A stretch of DNA of 17,143 nt from Salinisphaera sp. UBA1666 (GCA_002320455.1 DCKU01000191.1:1-17143); one strand, 5' to 3'. Counted from the stretch's first letter, positions 1-6,656 are shown. Notes: generated by a model not told the origin, from the sequence alone. Program-made: numbers and translations.

Positions 1-18
1 TGTTATATCAAGTAGCTT

Positions 19-93
19 TGGGGTGTCGCCAAGCGGTATGGCAACGGGTTTTGATCCCGTCATGCGCAGGTTCGATCCCTGCCACCCCAGCCA
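19..93 (+). tRNA. tRNA-Gln (anticodon TTG)
   Basis: The sequence folds as a complete cloverleaf. The 7-bp acceptor stem pairs TGGGGTG with CACCCCA, followed by discriminator G and an encoded CCA (91-93). The anticodon stem ACGGG/CCCGT closes the loop TTTTGAT, placing anticodon TTG at 51-53. The T arm carries GTTCGATCC. It closely resembles E. coli tRNA-Gln. It sits 63 nt before prs in the same direction, as in Pseudomonas, so the two may share a transcript that starts outside the window. Confidence 0.98.
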
Positions 94-105
94 GTCTTTA
101 TCGAT

Positions 106-125
106 AGCCGCAAGCGCTCGCGGCT
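106..125 (+). other. hairpin between tRNA-Gln and prs
   Basis: A 6-bp perfect stem, AGCCGC (106-111) with GCGGCT (120-125), encloses an 8-nt loop. No T run follows, so it is unlikely to be an intrinsic terminator. It may protect or separate the tRNA 3' end from the prs message, which is inference. Confidence 0.4.
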
Positions 126-156
126 GTCAGAGCAATTTCTCAACCGACAGCTCGCC

Positions 157-1119
157 ATGGCGGACACCCGATTGATGGTCTTTACCGGCAATGCCAACCC
201 GGCATTGGCGCGTGACGTGGCGGGTTATCTCAAGCTGCCGATTGGCAAGGCGACCGTCGGCTGTTTCTCCGACGGCGAGTGTCAGGTCGAGATCGACGAG
301 AACGTCCGCGGCCGCGATGTGTTCGTGGTTCAGTCGACCTGTCAGCCGACCAACGACAACCTGATGGAACTGCTGATGATGATCGATGCCCTGCATCGCG
401 CATCAGCCGGTCGCATCACGGCCGTGGTTCCATACTTCGGCTACGCACGCCAGGATCGTCGCCCGCGCAGCGCCCGTGTGCCGATCTCGGCCAAGGTGGC
501 TGCGAGTCTGCTGGGTACGGTTGGAACTGATCGCGTGCTGACGGTGGATTTGCATGCCGACCAGATCCAGGGTTTTTTCGATATGCCCGTGGATAATGTC
601 TATGCCTCGCCGGTGCTGTTGGGCGATATCTGGCGACAGAAGCAGCGTGACGACAATCTGGTGGTGGTCTCGCCCGACGTGGGCGGCGTGGTGCGCGCGC
701 GGGCCCTGGCCAAGCGCCTGGACGAGGCCGATCTGGCCATCATCGATAAGCGGCGTCCGCGGGCCAACGAAGCCAAGATCATGAATATCATCGGCGATGT
801 GCGCGGCAAGAGCTGCATCATGGTCGATGATCTGGTGGATACCGCCGGTACGCTGTGTGCAGCTGCCGACGCCCTCAAGAACCAGGGCGCCACTAAAGTA
901 CGTGCCTACGTCACGCATCCGGTGCTGTCCGGCAAGGCGGTGGAGAACATCCGCAACTCGCGCCTGGACGAGCTGGTGGTTACCGATACCATCCCGCTGT
1001 CGGCCGACGCTGCGGCCTGCGGCAAGATTCGCCAGCTTCATATCGCCGCCCTGCTGGCCGAGACCATTCGCCGCGTGAGTGCCGAGGAATCGGTGTCCAC
1101 CTTGTATAAGGACGCCTAA
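157..1119 (+). CDS. prs: ribose-phosphate diphosphokinase (PRPP synthetase)
   Basis: Cytosolic enzyme that transfers diphosphate from ATP to ribose 5-phosphate to make PRPP, the precursor of purines, pyrimidines, NAD, histidine and tryptophan. The 320-residue product is close to the 315 residues of E. coli Prs. Visible family motifs are FSDGE (37-41), YFGYARQDRR in the ATP-binding flexible region (93-102), DLHADQIQGFF (131-141) and the PRPP-binding loop VDDLVDTAGT (223-232). The ATG at 157 gives an N-terminus (ADTRLMVFTGNANPALA) that matches the family start, although no strong Shine-Dalgarno is visible. The gene lies between tRNA-Gln and rplY, the order known from Pseudomonas. Identification is secure from motifs and synteny. 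Confidence 0.97.
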   Translation: MADTRLMVFTGNANPALARDVAGYLKLPIGKATVGCFSDGECQVEIDENVRGRDVFVVQSTCQPTNDNLMELLMMIDALHRASAGRITAVVPYFGYARQDRRPRSARVPISAKVAASLLGTVGTDRVLTVDLHADQIQGFFDMPVDNVYASPVLLGDIWRQKQRDDNLVVVSPDVGGVVRARALAKRLDEADLAIIDKRRPRANEAKIMNIIGDVRGKSCIMVDDLVDTAGTLCAAADALKNQGATKVRAYVTHPVLSGKAVENIRNSRLDELVVTDTIPLSADAAACGKIRQLHIAALLAETIRRVSAEESVSTLYKDA

Positions 1120-1133
1120 GCGCCTCGTGTCGC

Positions 1134-1151
1134 CGAGCCGTTTGCGGCTCG
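1134..1151 (+). other. hairpin after prs
   Basis: CGAGCCG (1134-1140) pairs with CGGCTCG (1145-1151) around a TTTG loop, starting 15 nt after the prs stop. No T tract follows. It could stabilise the prs 3' end or act as a weak attenuator before rplY. Confidence 0.4.
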
Positions 1152-1178
1152 TGCAAAACCCGATCAAACGCGTATACT
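1151..1178 (+). promoter_or_regulatory. candidate sigma-70 promoter for rplY
   Basis: TATACT (1173-1178) is a good -10 box, followed by a GC-rich discriminator (ACGCGG). The best -35 at a 16-bp spacing is the poor GTGCAA (1151-1156). The resulting leader would be about 100 nt before the rplY start at 1286. The -10 is convincing but the -35 is weak, so this is a candidate only. Confidence 0.35.
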
Positions 1179-1285
1179 ACGCGGTCTTTTAAGGCGGCTG
1201 CCCGGGCAGGGCGGTTGCTGTGAACACCTTCAAACCGCGGCCGCGGAGCACACCCGGCGGCCTCATAGCCAGCTGGAGCCAGACT

Positions 1286-2017
1286 ATGGAAGCCTTCGAG
1301 CTCAACGCCGACAAACGAGACGCCACCGGCCGTGCCGAGAACAAACGTCTGCGCAAGACGGGCCGCGTGCCGGCCATCATCTACGGCGGCAACGGCGACC
1401 CGGTGATGCTGTCGTTCGATCATAACGACCTCAACCATCATCTGGACAACGAGGCGTTTTTCTCGCACATCATCAAGATCCACGTGAACGGCGGCGAGAC
1501 CGAAGAAGCCGTGCTGCGTGACCTCCAGCGTCACCCGGCCAAGCCGTTCATCGAGCACGCCGACTTCCTGCGCATTGTGGCCGGCGAGGCGCTGCGCATG
1601 AGTATCCCGTTGCACTTCATCGGCGAAGACGTCGCCCCGGGTGTGGTCGACGAAGAAGGCGTGATCTCGCACAACATGAACGATGTCGAGATCGAATGTC
1701 TGCCGCGTGATCTGCCCGAGTACATCGAAGTGGATTGCTCGCAGCTCAATCTTCACGATTCGGTTCACCTGTCGGACCTGGTGGTGCCTGAAGGCGTCCA
1801 AATCGTGGATCTGATGGGCGAAGAAGACGAGCAGAACGACCAGACCGTGGTGACCGTCCAGGTGCCGCGTGCCGCGGTCGAGCTCGAGGCTGAAGAAGAA
1901 GCCGAGGCTGAAGCCGAAGCAGCGGCGGCCGCCGAAGAGGCACAAGGCGAAGATGCCGAGGGCGAGGACGACGGCGAGAGCGAAGACAGCAACGACGGCG
2001 ACGACGACGACAAGTAA
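1286..2017 (+). CDS. rplY: 50S ribosomal protein L25 (CTC/TL5 form) with acidic tail
   Basis: Binds 5S rRNA in the 50S subunit; the long CTC form has the L25 domain plus a second beta domain. The 243-residue product contains the L25 signature around KRLRKTGRVPAIIYGG (about residues 20-35), then HADFLRI and the beta domain with VHLSDLVVPEGV. The last 46 residues (198-243) are almost entirely Ala, Glu, Asp and Gly, far more acidic than the rest. The ATG at 1286 is preferred over an in-frame upstream GTG at 1220. It begins MEAFELNA like the family, and CTGGAG (1273-1278) lies 7 nt upstream, whereas the upstream extension matches nothing. The gene is followed 38 nt later by pth, as in Pseudomonas. 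Confidence 0.95.
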   Translation: MEAFELNADKRDATGRAENKRLRKTGRVPAIIYGGNGDPVMLSFDHNDLNHHLDNEAFFSHIIKIHVNGGETEEAVLRDLQRHPAKPFIEHADFLRIVAGEALRMSIPLHFIGEDVAPGVVDEEGVISHNMNDVEIECLPRDLPEYIEVDCSQLNLHDSVHLSDLVVPEGVQIVDLMGEEDEQNDQTVVTVQVPRAAVELEAEEEAEAEAEAAAAAEEAQGEDAEGEDDGESEDSNDGDDDDK

Positions 2018-2025
2018 GTCGTCGT
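2004..2025 (+). other. hairpin enclosing the rplY stop codon
   Basis: ACGACGAC (2004-2011), encoding part of the poly-Asp tail, pairs perfectly with GTCGTCGT (2018-2025). The 6-nt loop contains the TAA stop. It may influence termination of rplY or initiation of pth 31 nt further on, but it may also be a chance result of the repetitive GAC codons. Confidence 0.4.
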
Positions 2026-2055
2026 GGTCGGTTGTCTGACCCGGCACGTGGACTG

Positions 2056-2637
2056 ATGAGCGAGCACTTGCGCGCCATCGTTGCCCTAGGCAATCCCGGG
2101 CCCAGCCATGCCAATGACCGGCACAACGCCGGTTTCTGGTTCATCGACCGATTGGCCGAACGGTGGCGGGCCTCGTTTTCGTCCGAGAAAAAGTTCAAGG
2201 GCGAGCTCGCACGGTCGAGCCGTGGCGACGACACGATCTGGTTGCTGAAGCCCGCGACGTTCATGAACGCCAGCGGCCAGGCTATCCAGCCGCTGGCTGC
2301 GTTTCACAAGATCGAGCCCGGCGAGATCCTGGTTGTCCACGACGAACTGGATCTGCCGCCCGGCACCGTACGCCTGAAGGAGGGCGGCGGTCACGGCGGC
2401 CATAACGGGCTGCGGGACACGCACCGCGTGATCGGCGCGGGCTACAAACGGCTGCGTATCGGCATCGGGCATCCCGGCAATGCAGCCGGGGTGCTCTCGC
2501 ACGTGCTGGGCAGTCCGTCGCGCGACGACGCGATCGCCATTGACGCCGGTATCGATGCCGCTATCGAGGCGGTAGAAACGGTATGTTCGGCCGGCTGGAT
2601 GCGCGGTGCCCAGCAGCTCAATTCTCGCAAGTCTTAA
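2056..2637 (+). CDS. pth: peptidyl-tRNA hydrolase
   Basis: Cytosolic esterase that releases peptides from prematurely dropped peptidyl-tRNA, recycling tRNA. The 193-residue product matches the 194 residues of E. coli Pth. The expected active-site residues are present: N13 in LGNPG, catalytic H23 in RHNAGFWF, N71 in KPATFMNASGQ, D96 in VVHDELDLPPG, and N117 in GGHGGHNGLRD. The ATG at 2056 is chosen over an in-frame TTG at 2032 because it places the LGNPG motif at the usual distance from the N-terminus. The Shine-Dalgarno is weak (GTGGA region). The gene lies between rplY and ychF, the conserved translation cluster, and is probably co-transcribed with them. Confidence 0.96.
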   Translation: MSEHLRAIVALGNPGPSHANDRHNAGFWFIDRLAERWRASFSSEKKFKGELARSSRGDDTIWLLKPATFMNASGQAIQPLAAFHKIEPGEILVVHDELDLPPGTVRLKEGGGHGGHNGLRDTHRVIGAGYKRLRIGIGHPGNAAGVLSHVLGSPSRDDAIAIDAGIDAAIEAVETVCSAGWMRGAQQLNSRKS

Positions 2638-2691
2638 ACCCTGCACCACCAGGCCGTCGCAGCTGCGGCGCGTCTTTTACGAGGTCATGTC

Positions 2692-3783
2692 ATGGCGCTT
2701 CAGATCGGTATCGTCGGTTTGCCCAACGTCGGCAAGTCCACGTTGTTCAACGCGTTGACTGCGGCCGAAATTCCGGCCGAGAACTATCCGTTCTGTACGA
2801 TCGATCCGAACGTGGGCGTGGTTCCGGTGCCCGACCCGCGGCTGGACAAGCTGGCGGCGATCGTCAAGCCGGCCAAGGTTCTGGCCACCAACATCGAGTT
2901 CGTGGATATCGCCGGTCTCGTTGCCGGTGCCTCGACGGGCGAGGGGCTGGGCAACCAGTTCCTGGCCAATATTCGCGAAACCGATGCGATCCTGCACGTG
3001 GTGCGCTGTTTCGAAAACGACGACGTGATGCACGTCGCCGGGCGGGTCGATCCCATCGCCGACGTCGAGACCATCGACACCGAGTTGGCTCTGGCCGATC
3101 TGACCACGGTCACGCGGGCCGGCGAGCGCGCGGCCAAGGCCGCCAAGTCCGGCGACAAGACCGCCAAGCGTAACGCCGAGCTGTTCGAGCGGGTACGTGC
3201 GCATCTGGATACCGGCGCTCCGGTGCGCAGTCTGTCGCTTAGCGACGACGAACATCTGGCCCTGCGCGAGTTGCACCTGATTACCGCCAAGCCGGCGCTG
3301 TTCGTGGCCAACGTCGACGAATCCGGCTTTGAGGATAACCCGCTGCTGGATCGTATCCGCGAGCACGCCGAAGCCCAGGGCGCCCAGGTCGTGCCGGTAT
3401 GCGCCGCACTTGAGGGCGAGCTGGCCCAGCTCGACGGCGACGACAAGAACGATTTTCTAGCTGATCTTGGCCTGGATGAGCCGGGTCTGAACCGCGTGAT
3501 CCGGGCCGGCTATGCACTGCTGGGCCTGCAGACGTTTTTCACCGCCGGCCCGCAGGAGGTGCGCGCCTGGACAGTACGCACCGGCTCAACCGCGCCACAG
3601 GCGGCCGGCGTGATCCACACTGATTTCGAGCGTGGTTTCATTCGCGCCGAAGTGATCGACTACGACACGTACATCGATCTCGGCGGTGAGAAAGGGGCCA
3701 AGGAAGCCGGCAAGCATCGGCTTGAAGGCAAGGAATACGTCATGGCCGAAGGCGACGTCGTGCACTTTCGGTTCAACGTCTAA
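2692..3783 (+). CDS. ychF: redox-regulated ATPase YchF (Obg/OLA1 family)
   Basis: P-loop NTPase of the Obg family that binds the ribosome and, unusually, prefers ATP to GTP. The 363 residues equal E. coli YchF. The G1 loop GLPNVGKST is at residues 9-17, followed by the characteristic NYPFCTIDPNVGVVPVPDPR. The G3-like VDIAGLVAGASTGEGLGNQF and the non-canonical G4 NVDES, in place of NKxD, are typical of the ATP-specific YchF branch. The C-terminal TGS domain ends in GDVVHFRFNV. The start at ATG 2692 is supported by GAGGT (2681-2685), 6 nt upstream. It follows pth by 54 nt, a common gammaproteobacterial pair. Confidence 0.97.
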   Translation: MALQIGIVGLPNVGKSTLFNALTAAEIPAENYPFCTIDPNVGVVPVPDPRLDKLAAIVKPAKVLATNIEFVDIAGLVAGASTGEGLGNQFLANIRETDAILHVVRCFENDDVMHVAGRVDPIADVETIDTELALADLTTVTRAGERAAKAAKSGDKTAKRNAELFERVRAHLDTGAPVRSLSLSDDEHLALRELHLITAKPALFVANVDESGFEDNPLLDRIREHAEAQGAQVVPVCAALEGELAQLDGDDKNDFLADLGLDEPGLNRVIRAGYALLGLQTFFTAGPQEVRAWTVRTGSTAPQAAGVIHTDFERGFIRAEVIDYDTYIDLGGEKGAKEAGKHRLEGKEYVMAEGDVVHFRFNV

Positions 3784-3800
3784 AAAATCGACCGTTTGTC

Positions 3801-3829
3801 TTGACGAAAACCGGCCTGGCGAACATAAT
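3801..3829 (+). promoter_or_regulatory. sigma-70 promoter of tRNA-Met
   Basis: TTGACG (3801-3806) and CATAAT (3824-3829) are near-consensus -35 and -10 boxes with an ideal 17-bp spacer. A GC-rich discriminator (CTCGCGC) typical of stable-RNA promoters follows. The predicted start, near 3836, is a few bases before the mature tRNA at 3844. The tRNA is therefore transcribed independently of ychF. Confidence 0.85.
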
Positions 3830-3843
3830 CTCGCGCTTTCCAC

Positions 3844-3919
3844 GGCCATGTAGCTCAGGGGTTAGAGCACAGCATTCATAATGCTGGTGTCGCTGGTTCA
3901 AATCCAGCCATGGCCACCA
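3844..3919 (+). tRNA. tRNA-Met (anticodon CAT), probably elongator
   Basis: Complete cloverleaf. Acceptor GGCCATG pairs with CATGGCC, then discriminator A and an encoded CCA (3917-3919). The anticodon stem CAGCA/TGCTG closes the loop TTCATAA with CAT at 3877-3879, and the T arm has GGTTCAAATCC. An elongator Met tRNA follows ychF in Pseudomonas too. The acceptor base pair A5-U68 and the variable loop fit elongator Met. The T arm also resembles tRNA-Ile2, whose CAT anticodon is modified by TilS, so that alternative cannot be fully excluded. It is not an initiator, because the first acceptor pair is fully matched. Confidence 0.93.
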
Positions 3920-4003
3920 GACAACGACGGCGCTTAGGTGTTGTCGTCAGCACGACACCCAAGTTGACGTGCACCGACAATTGTCCCGATTGTCGGAAGA
4001 AAG
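3920..4003 (+). ncRNA. structured 3' trailer of tRNA-Met (candidate small RNA)
   Basis: Between the tRNA CCA end and the terminator lie 84 nt that fold locally. GACAAC (3920-3925) can pair with GTTGTC (3940-3945), or GTCGT (3943-3947) with ACGAC (3952-3956). CCGACAAT (3974-3981) pairs with ATTGTCGG (3989-3996). No ORF is evident. After tRNA processing the trailer plus terminator would be released as an RNA of about 110 nt. Whether it is stable or functional is inference. Confidence 0.35.
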
Positions 4004-4029
4004 GCCCGGTCACCGACCGGGCTTTTTTT
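4004..4029 (+). terminator. intrinsic terminator of the tRNA-Met unit
   Basis: GCCCGGTC (4004-4011) pairs perfectly with GACCGGGC (4015-4022) around an ACC loop and is followed at once by seven T residues (4023-4029). It ends the tRNA-Met transcript and separates it from the ABC1 kinase gene. Confidence 0.92.
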
Positions 4030-4065
4030 GTTTTCGATGCAGCGGATGGCCTGATTCGTACTAAC

Positions 4066-4074
4066 TGCTAGACT
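4066..4074 (+). promoter_or_regulatory. candidate extended -10 promoter for the ABC1 kinase operon
   Basis: TGC directly precedes TAGACT (4069-4074), giving an extended -10 element. No convincing -35 lies 17 bp upstream. It sits between the terminator at 4029 and the start codon at 4104, where a promoter is needed, and would give a leader of about 23 nt. Confidence 0.3.
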
Positions 4075-4103
4075 CCGATCTATGCCGACAGTCAGCACAC
4101 GCC

Positions 4104-5534
4104 ATGGCCGATAAATCGAAGAGCGACAAACGCAAGCCGCTCAAACTCAAGACCGGTTCCTTCGACCGCAACGCTGCGATGGCGCGTATGGGCGTTATGG
4201 CCGGTGCCTCGTATGCCACGCATACCTTCGGCAACCTGTTTCGGAGCAAGTCCGATCGCGAAGCCCGCAACCGCGAGTTCTATGTCCGTCAGGCCGAATT
4301 TTTGGCCGACGAACTCGGCCAGCTGAAGGGCAGCGTGATGAAGGTTGGCCAGATGCTTTCGGTTTATGGCCAGTACTTCATGCCGCCCGAGGCCATCGAC
4401 GTGCTGCGCAGTCTGCAAGACGACAGTCCGCCGGTGGCGTGGGTAGACCTGGCCCCGGTGGTTCGTGAACGCTTGGGCGCCGAGCGGCTGGCCGAGCTGG
4501 ACATCGATGAAGAGCCGCTGGCCGCAGCCTCTCTGGGCCAAGTACATCGCGCGACGCGTATTTCCGACGGACGCCAGCTGTGTATCAAGATTCAGTACCC
4601 GCAGCTGGCTGACGCGATTGATTCGGATATCCGCACGTTGACCAACATCGTGCGCCTGGCGCGCCTCGTGCCCAAGGGCATCGAGCTCAGTGCGATCATG
4701 GAAGAAGTCCGCGAGATGATCTATCGCGAGGTGGATTATGACCGCGAGCTGCGCATGACCCGTGAGTTCGGCGAACGTCTGGCCGACGATGATCGCTACG
4801 TCGTGCCCGAAGTGTTCCCCGAATATTCGACCGAGACCGTGCTGGTCACCTCCTTTGAGGCGGCGGCTCATGTCCAGAGCGACGCGGTCAAGGCGCTGCC
4901 GCAGGCGCGGCGCAATCGGCTGGCCGGCGCCGCTCTCGAGTTGTTTTTTCTCGAGTTCTTCGACTGGGGCATCGTCCAGACCGACCCCCATTTCGGCAAT
5001 TACAAGATTCGGGTCGACGAATCCGGCGACGACGACAAGTTCGTGCTGCTGGATTTCGGGGCCACCCGTGAGTTCGCCCCGCGTTTTCTGGGGGCTTATT
5101 ACGACACTGTGGCCGGCGCGTTCGAACACGACCAGGACAAACTCATCAACGGGGCCATCGGCATCAACCTGCTGCGTCGTGATTCGCCCCAACATGTCTT
5201 CGATGACTTCGCCAAGGTGGGCATGCTGATCATCGAGCCGTTCATGAAACAGCCGCCGGCTGAATACTGTACCGCCGACGGTGAGTATCAGTGGGGGGAC
5301 TCAGACCTGTTCTGGCGCGTGTCCAAGGCCGTGCAAGATGCCGCGATCTCGCGGTGGTTTCGAATTCCGCCGCGTGAAATCGTGTTTTTGCATCGTCGCC
5401 TGGGCGGGGTGTTCGTGCTGCTCTCGGTTCTAGAAGCCGAGTTCAACGCCCACGACATGCTCGCGCATTACCTTTATCAAGAAGATGGACAGATCCGCCC
5501 GGATGCCGGGTCGGACACAAGGACTGACGTATGA
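4104..5534 (+). CDS. ABC1/AarF (UbiB-like) atypical kinase
   Basis: Member of the ABC1/ADCK/UbiB atypical kinase family, whose characterised members support ubiquinone biosynthesis or lipid and quinone handling through ATPase activity. The 476 residues show the family marks in order: KVGQ (80-83) of the KxGQ motif, Ala-rich loop AAASLGQVHRA (140-150) replacing the Gly-rich loop, ATP-binding lysine in CIKIQYP (K162), EVDYDREL (209-216), catalytic DPHFGN (294-299), and metal-binding DFG (317-319). It lacks the two C-terminal transmembrane helices of true UbiB, so it is probably a soluble paralogue and I do not assign ubiB. It starts 22 nt inside the region after the terminator, with no obvious Shine-Dalgarno. 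Its stop overlaps the next start. The substrate is unknown. Confidence 0.9.
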   Translation: MADKSKSDKRKPLKLKTGSFDRNAAMARMGVMAGASYATHTFGNLFRSKSDREARNREFYVRQAEFLADELGQLKGSVMKVGQMLSVYGQYFMPPEAIDVLRSLQDDSPPVAWVDLAPVVRERLGAERLAELDIDEEPLAAASLGQVHRATRISDGRQLCIKIQYPQLADAIDSDIRTLTNIVRLARLVPKGIELSAIMEEVREMIYREVDYDRELRMTREFGERLADDDRYVVPEVFPEYSTETVLVTSFEAAAHVQSDAVKALPQARRNRLAGAALELFFLEFFDWGIVQTDPHFGNYKIRVDESGDDDKFVLLDFGATREFAPRFLGAYYDTVAGAFEHDQDKLINGAIGINLLRRDSPQHVFDDFAKVGMLIIEPFMKQPPAEYCTADGEYQWGDSDLFWRVSKAVQDAAISRWFRIPPREIVFLHRRLGGVFVLLSVLEAEFNAHDMLAHYLYQEDGQIRPDAGSDTRTDV

Positions 5535-6025
5535 AGTTCGAAGAAACCTTCGATTTCGATTATCCCGCCGAAACCATTCTCAAGATGTTCGGTGATAAGG
5601 ACTACTACCTGAAAAAGTACGAGCGCATGGGCGGCAACGCGCCGGAAGTGCTCGATACCACGGCCGAAGGCGACAAGTTCTCGATTTCCGTGCGCCACGC
5701 CTTGGATGCTTCGCGCATGAGCTTTCCCGACTTCATCAAGAGCCGGCTGGGCGACAGCTTGTATCTCAAGCAGACCGATGCCTGGCAGTTAGATCAGTCG
5801 CGCGGCCGCCTGGATATCGAAATCGAAAAAGCGCCGGTGAAGATTCATGCCGACATGCATATCACCAACCAGGGCAGCGGCTCGCGCATGACGCTGACCT
5901 ACGAGATTGATGCTTCGATTCCGTTGATTGGCGGCAAGGTCGAAAAAGCCGTAGCCGGGCCGATTGCCAAGCATACGAAGAAGGATTTGAAGATTACGAA
6001 TGAGATGGCGGCGGATTACGCTTAA
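5531..6025 (+). CDS. DUF2505 family protein (SRPBCC/START-like fold likely)
   Basis: A 164-residue protein that I recognise as DUF2505-like from its opening MKFEETFDFDYPAETILKMF, the central alternating strands (about 40-130), and the ending GPIAKHTKKDLKITNEMAADYA. The family is thought to share the ligand-binding SRPBCC/START-like barrel; the ligand is not known. There is no signal peptide or membrane segment, so it is probably cytosolic. The ATG overlaps the ABC1 kinase stop by 4 nt (ATGA), with AAGGA (5519-5523) 7 nt upstream, so translation is probably coupled. The pairing suggests that a kinase/ATPase and a hydrophobic-ligand carrier work together, which is inference. Another SRPBCC subfamily is possible. 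Confidence 0.75.
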   Translation: MKFEETFDFDYPAETILKMFGDKDYYLKKYERMGGNAPEVLDTTAEGDKFSISVRHALDASRMSFPDFIKSRLGDSLYLKQTDAWQLDQSRGRLDIEIEKAPVKIHADMHITNQGSGSRMTLTYEIDASIPLIGGKVEKAVAGPIAKHTKKDLKITNEMAADYA

Positions 6026-6136
6026 GGCCGTTGCGTGGTCCGGACCGTATTTCGGTGGCTAGGAAAACTCTTTAGAACGTTTTGAACGCCGGTTTCGCAC
6101 TGCTGTGCGAGTCCCTTTCATTTGCTTGTCCAAACT

Positions 6137-6402
6137 GGGGCGTGGTGATGCCATATAAGTCGCCGCACCAGCGCCATAAGGCGTCAAGATAAGGCATCGC
6201 TTGCCGGCCGTGGTGGGGCCACGGGCCAAAGCGATAACGCCGGATTGGCGGCTTATGGCACTGGCCCTTCGGGTAGCCGCCGCGCACTGCCCCATGCGGC
6301 GTTGCGACCCTTGATCGTGGCGGGCCACGACCTGCGGCTCGCGCCTTGCCTGGCACAGCGCGCGGCGGCTATGCGACGGCTTATATGGCATGACCACGCC
6401 CC
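6137..6402. mobile_element. 266-bp MITE-like element with 30-bp terminal inverted repeats
   Basis: The left end 6137-6166 begins GGGGCGTGGTGATGCC, and the right end 6373-6402 finishes GGCATGACCACGCCCC. As inverted repeats the two 30-nt ends match at 27 positions. The motif GCCAT(AT)AAG occurs four times, two in each orientation: 6150-6159, 6173-6180, 6252-6259 and 6380-6389. This is a subterminal layout such as transposases bind. No coding potential is seen, so it would be non-autonomous. It splits an older repeat, which is evidence of insertion. No target-site duplication is apparent (flanks CAAACT and CGGTAA), so the exact ends and the mechanism are uncertain. Confidence 0.6.
6173..6259 (+). 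other. nested hairpin inside the 266-bp element
   Basis: GCCATAAG (6173-6180) pairs with CTTATGGC (6252-6259). Inside this, ATCGCTT (6196-6202) pairs with AAGCGAT (6229-6235), and CCGTGG (6208-6213) with CCACGG (6219-6224) around a TGGGG loop. Together they make an interrupted 87-nt foldback. Confidence 0.6.
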
Positions 6403-6461
6403 CGGTAACCAAAGCAAAGGACACCCTACATGTCCGCCCGCTTCGCGGGTACGCGCAGCCA

Positions 6462-6563
6462 CTCGGGGCGAGTGGGACACGGCCAGGAACTCGTGCGGCT
6501 TTGGCCGCACTCAGACATGCTGGCCGTGCCGGCGCCGTGCGCCGGACACCCATTCGCCCCGAG
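6462..6563 (+). other. three-way-junction foldback (structured repeat or possible RNA)
   Basis: An outer 15-bp stem pairs 6462-6476 with 6549-6563 (one G-T wobble). It encloses two arms. Arm 1 has CACGGCCAG (6478-6486) with CTGGCCGTG (6520-6528), and inside it GTGCGGC (6493-6499) with GCCGCAC (6504-6510) around TTTG. Arm 2, immediately adjacent, has CCGGCGC (6529-6535) with GCGCCGG (6539-6545) around CGT. A competing local hairpin exists at 6459-6475 (CCACTC/GAGTGG). Expression is unknown, so it may be only a DNA-level repeat. Confidence 0.5.
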
Positions 6564-6626
6564 CGTCTGCGCCGGCCCTGAAGGGCACCCAATACAGACA
6601 CGGCGCGGCAGTTTATGAGTCTGTAG

Positions 6627-6656
6627 GTCGGCTTAGGCCGCCGGCCTCAAGCCGAC
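6627..6656 (+). repeat. REP-like hairpin (GTCGGCTT...AAGCCGAC)
   Basis: GTCGGCTTAGGCC (6627-6639) pairs with 6643-6656 around a GCC loop, with one bulged C at 6648. The form, GTAGGTCGGCTT followed by its inverse and ACAT, resembles short dispersed palindromes common between proteobacterial genes. A genome-wide search would be needed to confirm that it is repeated. Confidence 0.5.

Larger units (their letters stand above)
6093..6451 (-). repeat. left copy of a ~90-bp intergenic repeat, split by an insertion
   Basis: Read on the minus strand, 6451 to 6404 carries CCCGC-GAA-GCGGG, then GCGGGCG, 8 nt, GGGTGTC and a TTTGCTTTGGTTACC tract. The repeat resumes from 6136 to 6093 with TTTGGACAAGCAAA and the palindrome-containing end GCACAGCAGTGC. 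The right copy at 6862-6951 has the same modules in the same order, with the same 8-nt spacing between GCGGGCG and GGGTGTC. The outermost 42 nt (6093-6134) match the reverse complement of 6911-6951 except for about four differences. The 266-bp element at 6137-6402 lies between the two halves. Confidence 0.8.

Noticed and set aside
980..2047. A 355-codon minus-strand frame across the prs end and rplY
   Set aside because: It spans two confident plus-strand genes and their spacer, and its low-complexity VVVAVVAV-type start is the mirror of the rplY acidic codons.
4092..5195. A 367-codon minus-strand frame opposite the ABC1 kinase gene
   Set aside because: The plus strand carries all ABC1 motifs, and the antisense translation has none of any family I know.
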